Part shown: positions 1-5,214 of the stretch, in pieces
Numbering within the stretch: position 1 is the stretch's first letter
How the letters are laid out: every line of letters begins with the position of its first letter
The notes under the pieces: generated by a model
Database searches by the model: none
What the model was told of the DNA's origin: nothing
Seen by the model: only the letters and a program-made list of their open reading frames with translations
Made by a program: the position numbers and the translations under genes
Source: an uncultured Oscillibacter sp.
GTDB lineage: Bacteria; Bacillota; Clostridia; Oscillospirales; Oscillospiraceae
Length of the DNA stretch: 30,697 nucleotides
Direction of reading: 5' to 3'
Assembly (NCBI GenBank): GCA_910579435.1
Contig: CAJTVF010000031.1
Coordinates: 1-30,697, forward strand

Positions 1-53
1 CAGAAATTTCTGGCGCAAATCTGCACACGTTGATTTAATCAGTGCTTCCTTAA
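1..53 (+). repeat. TTAA-ended 167-bp repeat, copy A (right end only)
   Basis: This is the right-hand end of the interspersed repeat seen complete at 236-402, 18745-18911 and 23302-23468. It ends in the inverted-repeat terminus GTGCTTCCTTAA at 53. Positions 2-53 are exactly the reverse complement of 30646-30697 at the other end of the window, so the contig starts and stops inside repeat copies. Confidence 0.9.
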
Positions 54-135
54 CCTGAGAGTAAATTTCCCTGAGAATACCGAACAGCTCGTCATCCGCT
101 ATGACGCAGGAGAGCATATCGTATTGATTCATCAT
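1..135 (-). CDS. Partial hypothetical ORF running into the repeat
   Basis: An open frame on the minus strand starts at ATG 135 (MMNQYDMLSCVIADDELFGI...) and reads through the repeat terminus as VKEALIKSTCADLRQKFL before leaving the window. The first 27 residues lie outside the repeat and the last 18 are encoded by it. No strong Shine-Dalgarno precedes the ATG; the frame stays open upstream to a TGA near 188, so a start further upstream (for example GTG) is possible. I do not recognise a family. If it is a real gene, its natural C-terminus has been replaced by repeat sequence. It could equally be a chance frame. Confidence 0.3.
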   Translation of the reverse strand, partial: MMNQYDMLSCVIADDELFGILREIYSQVKEALIKSTCADLRQKFL

Positions 136-150
136 AGACACCACGTTGAT

Positions 151-197
151 CGCCGCATAAAGCGGCGCCCGCTGAAAAGCAATAGCTTGTCAGCGGG
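151..197. other. Two adjacent hairpins
   Basis: CGCCGC (151-156) pairs with GCGGCG (162-167), and CCCGCTGA (168-175) pairs with TCAGCGGG (190-197). The two stems abut, between repeat copies A and B. Neither is followed by a T-run, so they are not ordinary terminators. Apart from the doubtful ORF and these stems I see nothing in 54-235. Confidence 0.5.
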
Positions 198-235
198 TGT
201 TGGCTTCCTTATGAGAGCCGTCCAAAGGGGGAACG

Positions 236-402
236 TTAAGGAAGCACTGATTTAATCCCCGCGCACATCTTTACGCCATAAATTTCCGCTGATCTGCGTC
301 AGAAAATCTTGAAATCCGCCAGGATTCCTGCAATTTTCTTCCTTTCCAGCGAAAATTTCTGGCGCAAATCTGCACGCGTTGATTAAATCAGTGCTTCCTT
401 AA
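236..402 (+). repeat. TTAA-ended 167-bp repeat, copy B
   Basis: Complete copy, 167 bp, with terminal inverted repeats TTAAGGAAGCACTGATT / GATTAAATCAGTGCTTCCTTAA. The imperfect pairing continues inward for about 50 bases (CGCCATAAATTTC against AAATTTCTGGCG), so the whole unit can fold as one long hairpin. It differs from copy C at roughly 8 of 167 positions by eye. The repeat is AT-richer than its surroundings. Its last bases contribute the stop codon of ylbJ (399-401). Confidence 0.93.
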
Positions 403-1313
403 AGCACATAGAAACTCACGATTGCCGCCAGCCCTCCCGCCAGCAGAGCCTGGAGAGCCTTTCCGGTCAGACAGGTCCGGAGCCTCAATCCGCTGCCCTC
501 CAGCACCGCCGCCGTCTGACAGAGGATCGAAACGCCTCCCCAGCCCGCGCAGACGGAGGCCAGGATGAACCCCAGACGGTCCGCCGCCAGCAGCGGCGTC
601 AGGGAAAACAGCTCGAAAAACCCCACCAGCCCGGCCCCCAGGGGCCCGCCCAGCTTTGCCAGGGGACTGGCCAGCACGTAGAAGAACAGGACAAAGCCGC
701 AGACATAGACCATGCTGCCACAGGCGCTTCTGACCCCCTCCACGAAGGCGGTGGGAAGGCTGGGGGACTGACAAGGGGCTGCCCTTGGCAGAGTCTGCCG
801 CCCAAGGGACCTGCCGCTTCCGCGGAAGAAAAACCCCGTCAGCAGGGCCGAGAACACGTGAATGAGCCACAGATAGACCCCCGCCCGGGGGCTGCCGAAG
901 ACCCCGCCCCCCAGGACGCTGAGGAGAAACACCGGGTTGGAATTGTTGCAGAAGCCCAGAAGCCGTTCCGCCTCGTCCACGGTGAGGAGGCCCTTTTTGT
1001 GAAGCTCCGCCGCCGTCCGGGCCCCGATGGGATAGCCGCCTACCAGCCCCAGCAGCAGGGCGGACCCGGCGGGGCCGGGGAGGCGGTAGAGGCTCATCAG
1101 CCCCGCCAGGCGGGGAGAAGCCCACTCCCCGAAGCCCATGGACACCAGCATGGTGGATGCGGCCATAAAGGGAAACAGGGCCGGGATTACCGACCGGCCG
1201 CAGAGGGTTAGCCCCGCCGCCGCGGCGGCCCGGACCTCTCCCGCGTCCGCCAGGAACCAGACCAAAAGGCCGCAGAGCAGCAGACAAGCGCCGGTCCGCC
1301 ATCGGGGTTTCAT
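399..1313 (-). CDS. ylbJ: Sporulation integral membrane protein YlbJ-like
   Basis: Polytopic membrane protein of about 304 aa. Around residues 95-130 it carries the conserved YlbJ signature GGYPIGARTAAELHKKG followed by LLGFCNNSNPVFLL; hydrophobic segments fill the rest, beginning with one at residues 9-25. YlbJ is a mother-cell sporulation protein in Bacillus, made under sigma-E and needed for spore resistance. It is shorter than the about 400-aa B. subtilis protein. The ATG at 1313 is chosen because GAGGTGAGG lies just upstream; a longer frame to 1553 overlaps yqfC and is not used. The gene is divergent from yqfC. Its TAA stop falls in the terminal TTAA of repeat copy B, so the repeat sits flush against, and may have trimmed, the C-terminus. 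Confidence 0.85.
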   Translation of the reverse strand: MKPRWRTGACLLLCGLLVWFLADAGEVRAAAAAGLTLCGRSVIPALFPFMAASTMLVSMGFGEWASPRLAGLMSLYRLPGPAGSALLLGLVGGYPIGARTAAELHKKGLLTVDEAERLLGFCNNSNPVFLLSVLGGGVFGSPRAGVYLWLIHVFSALLTGFFFRGSGRSLGRQTLPRAAPCQSPSLPTAFVEGVRSACGSMVYVCGFVLFFYVLASPLAKLGGPLGAGLVGFFELFSLTPLLAADRLGFILASVCAGWGGVSILCQTAAVLEGSGLRLRTCLTGKALQALLAGGLAAIVSFYVL

Positions 1314-1416
1314 ACGCCTCACCTCGGGGAATTCTATGCGGCGGCGGAGACAATCATGCCGGGACAAGCAGTTTTTGCCGCCCCGCCGCATAGGCTTTGG
1401 CGAGGTGAGACGTATG
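1311..1416. promoter_or_regulatory. Divergent ylbJ/yqfC control region built as an inverted duplication
   Basis: The two start regions mirror each other: CATACG(C/T)CTCACCTCG from 1311, and again from the yqfC side, followed on each side by CTATGCGGCGG. Each arm holds a sigma-E-like -10 (CATAnnnT): CATAGAAT on the minus strand (1331-1338) and CATAGGCT on the plus strand (1389-1396), each 17-18 bases before its start codon with the ribosome site between. Weak -35 candidates lie 13 bases upstream of each (1352-1359 and 1368-1375). Known sigma-E control of ylbJ and yqfCD in Bacillus fits; the promoter call itself is inferred. Confidence 0.5.
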
Positions 1417-1710
1417 GAACGCAATCGACGGGACCGGGAGGGCGGCGTGCTGGCGGCGGCGGCGGAGCTCTTCGACCTGCCGGCGGATATCGTGGCGGGA
1501 CTGCCCCGACTGGAAATGGTGGGGAGCCGCCAGTTATACCTGGAGCACCACACCGGCCTTTTGGCCTACACGGAGGAGCAGATCGACGCCAACACCACCG
1601 CCGGGGTCCTCCGGGTAAAGGGAACACGGCTGACCCTGCTGGCCATGACGGCGGGAGAGCTGCGCATCGGCGGGAAAATCGACTCCGTGGAGTGGGTGGG
1701 GACATGCTGA
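1414..1710 (+). CDS. yqfC: Sporulation protein YqfC
   Basis: 98-aa protein of the YqfC/YabP-like family. The sequence shows LPRLEMVGSRQLYLEHHTG near the N-terminus and a C-terminal LRVKGTRLTLLAMTAGELRIGG stretch, both typical. B. subtilis YqfC is of similar size. The ATG at 1414 is preceded by GAGGTGAGA; the longer frame upstream overlaps ylbJ and is rejected. The stop overlaps the yqfD start (ATGCTGA), indicating translational coupling. In Bacillus the yqfC-yqfD pair is sigma-E dependent and is followed, as here, by phoH and ybeY. Molecular role unknown. Confidence 0.9.
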   Translation: MERNRRDREGGVLAAAAELFDLPADIVAGLPRLEMVGSRQLYLEHHTGLLAYTEEQIDANTTAGVLRVKGTRLTLLAMTAGELRIGGKIDSVEWVGTC

Positions 1711-2900
1711 CGGGATTGGTAAACCGCCTCCGGGGCCAGGTCCGGGTCCGGGCGGAGTGCGCGTTTCCCGAGCGGGTGCTGAACCTCTGCGGGGCCCAGG
1801 ACCTGGCCTTCTGGGATCTGGAGTGGGAGTCCCCCACGGCCTTCACCTGCCGCCTGTCCCGGCGGGACTGGAAGCGGCTCCGGGAGGCGGGGAAGAATTT
1901 GGACTGCACCTTCGACCTGGTGGGCCTGGAGGGCGCGCCCTACTTCCTCCTTCGCTTCCGCCACCGCCAGGCCCTGCTGATGGGGCTGGTAGGGTGCGCT
2001 CTGGGGCTGTTTTTGGGGTCCTTCTTCATCTGGGAGTTCCAGGTGGAGGGCAACGAGACCGTCCCCACGGAGCGCATCCTCCGGGCCCTGGAGAAAAACG
2101 GCGTGAGGCTGGGGACCTTCGGCCTCTCCCTGGATGGGGAGGACATCCGCAACCATGTGCTTTTGGACGTGCCGGAGCTGAGCTGGATTGCCGTCAACGT
2201 CTCCGGCTGCCGGGCGGAGGTCCAGGTCCGGGAGCGGACGGTTCCCCCGGCCATGGTGGACCGGCGGGAGCCCTGCAACCTGGTGGCCCGGCGGGCGGGG
2301 CTGGTGAAGAAGGTCCAGACCATCGGCGGCGTAGCCTGCGTGGTGCCGGGCAGCGCCGTGACGGAGGGGCAGATTTTAATTTCCGGCGTGGAGGACACCG
2401 ACACCGTGGGGGCCCGGGTCCTGGCGGGGCTGGGAAAGGTGGAGGCCCGGACCTGGTACGGCCTCACCGCCTCCATGCCCCTGATGGCCCTGGAAAAACA
2501 GTACACGGGAAAAGAAAAAACCGGGGTCTCCCTGATTTTTGGGTCCCGGCGAATAAAATTCTTCTCAAACAGTAGCATTGACGGGGCGGAATATGATAAA
2601 ATAACCAGTAGGTATCCTTTGAACCTTCTGGGCGTGCCCCTGCCGGTGACGGTGGTGGTGGAGAAATGGCGCTTTTACGAGGCCGTTCCCACGGCCCGGA
2701 CCGCCGCCGAGGCGGAGAAGGCCGCCGAGGCCATCCTCACCGCCCAGCTCCAGGAAATGGTGGAGCCCTACGGCGAGGTGAAATCCACTCTCTGCTCCAC
2801 ACGGCAAAAGGAGGACGCGCTTATCGTCACGCTGTCGGCGGAGTGCCTGGAGGAGATCGGGGAAACGGCCCCTATTTATACGGAAGAAGAAACGGGCTGA
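1704..2900 (+). CDS. yqfD: Sporulation protein YqfD (stage IV)
   Basis: 398 aa, the same length as B. subtilis YqfD. The N-terminal about 85 residues are soluble, then one membrane segment lies at about residues 90-110 (LLMGLVGCALGLFLGSFFIW), followed by a long domain presumed to face the intermembrane space or outside. The segment FQVEGNETVPTERIL after the membrane helix resembles a POTRA/FtsQ-type fold, as known for this family. The ATG at 1704 overlaps the yqfC stop. It acts in the mother cell during engulfment-stage sporulation; biochemical role unknown. It is 20-30 bases upstream of phoH with no terminator between. Confidence 0.9.
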   Translation: MLTGLVNRLRGQVRVRAECAFPERVLNLCGAQDLAFWDLEWESPTAFTCRLSRRDWKRLREAGKNLDCTFDLVGLEGAPYFLLRFRHRQALLMGLVGCALGLFLGSFFIWEFQVEGNETVPTERILRALEKNGVRLGTFGLSLDGEDIRNHVLLDVPELSWIAVNVSGCRAEVQVRERTVPPAMVDRREPCNLVARRAGLVKKVQTIGGVACVVPGSAVTEGQILISGVEDTDTVGARVLAGLGKVEARTWYGLTASMPLMALEKQYTGKEKTGVSLIFGSRRIKFFSNSSIDGAEYDKITSRYPLNLLGVPLPVTVVVEKWRFYEAVPTARTAAEAEKAAEAILTAQLQEMVEPYGEVKSTLCSTRQKEDALIVTLSAECLEEIGETAPIYTEEETG

Positions 2901-2929
2901 GGCCCGCGTAAAATACAGGAGTGAACGCG

Positions 2930-3916
2930 TTGGAACAGAGAATCGGCATCGAACGGCTGGAACAGGCCGTGAACCTTTTTGGGTCCTTTGACGAGAACAT
3001 CCGGCTTTTGGAGCAGGAGTTCTCCGTGTCCGTTGTCAACCGGGAGGGCGAGCTCCGGGTGGAGGGAGGGGCGGAGGACGTGGCCCTGGCCTGTAAGGCC
3101 ATCCAGGCCCTCCTGACCCTCTCCAGCCGGGGAGAGCCCATCGCCGAGCAGAACGTCCGCTATGTGGTCAGCATGGTCCGGGCGGGGAAGGAGGAAAAAA
3201 TCGCCGAGCTCACCGGCGACGTCCTCTGCATTTCCGCCAAGGGCCGGCCCATCAAGCCCAAGACCATCGGCCAGAAGGACTACATCGCCTCCGTGCTGAA
3301 AAACACCGTCACCATCGGCGTGGGCCCGGCGGGCACGGGAAAGACCTATCTCGCCGTAGCCGCCGCCGTCATGGCCTTCCGGGACAAGCAGGTGAACCGC
3401 ATCATCCTCACCCGCCCCGCCGTGGAGGCCGGAGAGCGGCTGGGCTTCCTGCCCGGAGATTTGCAGTCCAAGGTGGACCCCTACCTCCGGCCCCTGTACG
3501 ACGCCCTCTTCGACATGCTGGGGGCGGAGACCTATCAGAAGTACCTGGAGCGGGGCAGCATCGAGGTGGCCCCTCTGGCCTATATGCGGGGGCGGACCCT
3601 GGACGACAGCTTCATCATTCTGGACGAGGCCCAGAACACCAGCCGGGAGCAGATGAAAATGTTCCTGACCCGACTGGGCTTCGGGTCCAAAATCGTCATC
3701 ACCGGCGACGCGACCCAGATCGATCTCCCCGACGGGAAGACCTCCGGCCTCAGGGAGGCCATGCGGGTTCTGCGGAACGTGGAGGGCATCGGCATCTGTG
3801 AGCTGACCAACGCCGACGTGGTGCGCCACGTCATGGTCCAGAGGATCGTCCAGGCTTACGAGGACTATGAAAAGCGGGGAGAGAGGAAGGACCAGGGAAA
3901 GGGGCGGCGGAAATGA
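2930..3916 (+). CDS. phoH: PhoH family ATPase
   Basis: Cytoplasmic P-loop NTPase of about 328 aa. Walker A is GPAGTGKTY (about 132-140) and Walker B is FIILDEAQN (about 228-236), with the family motif LTRPAVEAGERLGFLPG between. A KH-like N-terminal domain precedes it. PhoH is thought to act in RNA metabolism, consistent with YbeY encoded directly downstream (ATGA overlap at 3913-3916). Start choice: a GTG at 2921 abuts AGGAG with no spacing, whereas TTG at 2930 in the same frame sits 8 bases after it, so TTG is preferred; the proteins differ by three residues. Confidence 0.93.
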   Translation: MEQRIGIERLEQAVNLFGSFDENIRLLEQEFSVSVVNREGELRVEGGAEDVALACKAIQALLTLSSRGEPIAEQNVRYVVSMVRAGKEEKIAELTGDVLCISAKGRPIKPKTIGQKDYIASVLKNTVTIGVGPAGTGKTYLAVAAAVMAFRDKQVNRIILTRPAVEAGERLGFLPGDLQSKVDPYLRPLYDALFDMLGAETYQKYLERGSIEVAPLAYMRGRTLDDSFIILDEAQNTSREQMKMFLTRLGFGSKIVITGDATQIDLPDGKTSGLREAMRVLRNVEGIGICELTNADVVRHVMVQRIVQAYEDYEKRGERKDQGKGRRK

Positions 3917-4431
3917 AGCGCCATTATATTCCCGTCACCGCCGGGGTCCCCGGGGTGAACGGGAGCCAGATTGCGTTCATCCGGAAGGTCATCCGCACGG
4001 CCCTGGCGGCCCAGGGGGTGGACTTTCCCTGTGAAGTGGACGTGCTGGTCACCAACGACGAGGAGATTCACCGGCTGAACCGGGAGGCCCGGCAGGTGGA
4101 CCGGGCCACGGATGTGCTGAGCTTTCCCGCCTTTGAACTCCAGCCGGGGGAGCTGCCGGGGCCGGAGGATGCGGACCCCGGCACGGGGCTGGTACCCCTG
4201 GGGGATATGATGATCTCCATGGAGCATGTGGCGGCCCAGGCGAAGGAGTACGGGCATTCCAACCGGCGGGAGCTGGGGTATTTGGTGGTGCACTCCGTGC
4301 TCCACCTGCTGGGGTATGACCATGTGGATGAGGGGCCTATGAAGGCCCGGATGCGGGAGAGTGAGGAGGTCATCCTGGCGGAGCTGGGGCTTTCGGCTCG
4401 CCCTGACGGGCGGGGGGGAATTCAGCCATGA
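3913..4431 (+). CDS. ybeY: Endoribonuclease YbeY (rRNA maturation)
   Basis: 172-aa metal-dependent RNase acting in 16S rRNA 3'-end maturation and ribosome quality control. The zinc triad is visible as HSVLHLLGYDH (His127, His131, His137), and the upstream TDVLSFP motif is present at about 66-72. It overlaps phoH by four bases and ends the yqfC-yqfD-phoH-ybeY operon. Unusually, the last codons (LSARPDGRGGIQP) are encoded by the left arm of a 73-base palindrome that straddles the stop codon, so the C-terminal tail is probably palindrome-derived and dispensable. Confidence 0.96.
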   Translation: MKRHYIPVTAGVPGVNGSQIAFIRKVIRTALAAQGVDFPCEVDVLVTNDEEIHRLNREARQVDRATDVLSFPAFELQPGELPGPEDADPGTGLVPLGDMMISMEHVAAQAKEYGHSNRRELGYLVVHSVLHLLGYDHVDEGPMKARMRESEEVILAELGLSARPDGRGGIQP

Positions 4432-4468
4432 AGATGGCTGAAATCCCCCCCCGCCCGTTAGGGCGAGC
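4396..4468. repeat. 73-base near-perfect palindrome over the ybeY stop codon
   Basis: GCTCGCCCT (4396-4404) pairs with AGGGCGAGC (4460-4468), then ACGGGCGGGGGGG with CCCCCCCCGCCCGT, then TTCAGCCAT with ATGGCTGAA, leaving a loop of a few bases. The ybeY TGA (4429-4431) is at the apex. No T-run follows, so this is not a standard intrinsic terminator, though so strong a stem would stabilise the operon's 3' end. It may be a mobile palindromic unit inserted at the gene end. Confidence 0.85.
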
Positions 4469-4482
4469 ACCAACCCCGTCAT

Positions 4483-4511
4483 TTGACAAAAAGCGCCCCT
4501 TCTGGCAGGAT
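4483..4511 (+). promoter_or_regulatory. Sense promoter of small-ORF module 1
   Basis: A consensus -35 TTGACA (4483-4488) is followed after 17 bases by CAGGAT (4506-4511), a weak -10 helped by an extended TGG just before it. The predicted start, 4518-4519, is the first base of the module's left inverted repeat. Confidence 0.5.
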
Positions 4512-4587
4512 GAATTCCAGAAGGACGCTGTTACATAAAGGCGGTCAGCCCATCTCCTGAGATTTCGGTCGAAAGGAGGCGGTGCGG

Positions 4588-4674
4588 ATGTGGAGAAAAC
4601 GGCTGTACATGGTACTCCGGTTTCTGATGTGTCTGGCCCTTTGGGCGTGGATACTGACCACAAAAGCGTGTTGA
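4588..4674 (+). CDS. 28-aa hydrophobic peptide, toxin-like
   Basis: Short ORF beginning MWRKRLYMVLRFLMCL and ending TTKAC. A basic N-terminus leads into one membrane-spanning stretch (VLRFLMCLALWAWIL), as in type I toxin peptides. The Shine-Dalgarno AAGGAGG (4573-4579) lies 8 bases before ATG, and its AGGAG core can pair with CTCCT at 4554-4558, which would hide it in the full RNA. A 10-bp stem (4670-4679/4693-4702) overlaps the stop; on the other strand it is the antisense terminator. I know of no named family. Seen: ORF, ribosome site, hairpins. Inferred: toxin function. Confidence 0.5.
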   Translation: MWRKRLYMVLRFLMCLALWAWILTTKAC

Positions 4675-4751
4675 CCGCTCGGCTGGAACCCAAGCGGTCA
4701 ACGATAGAAAGTTGATGTGTTTGGACTGACCGCCGGTAACAGCGCCCTTCT
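4663..4751 (-). ncRNA. Predicted antisense RNA 1 (antitoxin-like)
   Basis: A minus-strand transcript of about 89 bases is predicted from the promoter at 4758-4785, starting at 4751. It ends at a 10-bp hairpin (GTTGACCGCT/AGCGGTCAAC) followed a few bases later by TTTT. It is complementary to the 3' part of the small-ORF RNA, including its stop region. It would act by base pairing, as in type I antitoxins. Confidence 0.5.
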
Positions 4752-4757
4752 ATTTTC

Positions 4758-4785
4758 AGTATACCCAAGGAAACCGTTTTGTCAA
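4758..4785 (-). promoter_or_regulatory. Antisense promoter of module 1
   Basis: On the minus strand, TTGACA (complement of 4780-4785), 16 bases, then TATACT (complement of 4758-4763). Near-consensus sigma-A promoter. The predicted start at 4751 is the outer base of the right inverted repeat. Confidence 0.7.
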
Positions 4786-4847
4786 GGGAAACAGGACGGT
4801 ATAACCGAATCCCCCGATTCCGCATAAGCTGAACCGAGGTGATTCAA

Positions 4848-5177
4848 ATGCTGCTGCTGCAAGACGGCGTACTGGCGTTTCTGTCCGCCATAGGCTTAAC
4901 CACCATTGTCTGGGCCGCCGCCGGAGCCCTGCTCCGCCTGGGGGGCCGCCCGGCTATCCCGGGCCTGCTCCTGGTTCTCCCCCTGCGGGGAGAGGCCCTG
5001 GCTATGGAGGCCGACGTCCGGGAGCTCCGCCGGGTCCAGGGGGGACTCCCCGGGGCCAAAATTGTCCTGGCGGACTGCGGCCTGACCCCCGACGCCCAGG
5101 CCCTGGCCCGGTATCTGGCGGACCGGGAGAACAACGCCGCCCTGATCCCCGCCGGGGAACTGGCCGCCGAAATCTAA
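4848..5177 (+). CDS. Hypothetical small membrane-anchored protein
   Basis: 109 aa. Residues 8-30 form one hydrophobic segment (VLAFLSAIGLTTIVWAAAGALL); the remainder is a soluble domain with LRGEALAMEADVRELRRVQ and IVLADCGLTPDAQALARYL. The latter pattern suggests a small alpha/beta domain that ends in an acidic helix. I do not recognise a named family. ATG 4848 follows GAGGTGATTCAA. It precedes recD2 by 37 bases on the same strand and probably shares its transcript. Function unknown. Confidence 0.75.
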   Translation: MLLLQDGVLAFLSAIGLTTIVWAAAGALLRLGGRPAIPGLLLVLPLRGEALAMEADVRELRRVQGGLPGAKIVLADCGLTPDAQALARYLADRENNAALIPAGELAAEI

Positions 5178-5214
5178 CGACCCGCGAAACACGAAAAAGA
5201 GAGGACGTCCCAAA

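Larger units (their letters stand above)
4519..4751. repeat. Small-ORF/antisense-RNA module 1 with terminal inverted repeats
   Basis: The ends are AGAAGGACGCTGTTAC...GGCGGTCAG (4519-4548) and, inverted at 4726-4751, AGAAGGGCGCTGTTACCGGCGGTCAG read on the minus strand. Each end coincides with a predicted transcription start, so sense and antisense RNAs start with nearly the same bases, and the sense RNA can pair its 5' end with its own 3' end. A 28-codon ORF with a strong ribosome site lies inside. The whole design recurs at 7491-7703. Confidence 0.65.

Noticed and set aside
236..402. CRISPR array
   Set aside because: Repeats are 167 bp, scattered and inverted, with no regular spacers or cas genes.
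4785..4805. Plus-strand promoter TTGTCA-15-TATAAC before the 109-aa gene
   Set aside because: Spacer of 15 is too short and the -35 overlaps the antisense promoter; not strong enough to list.
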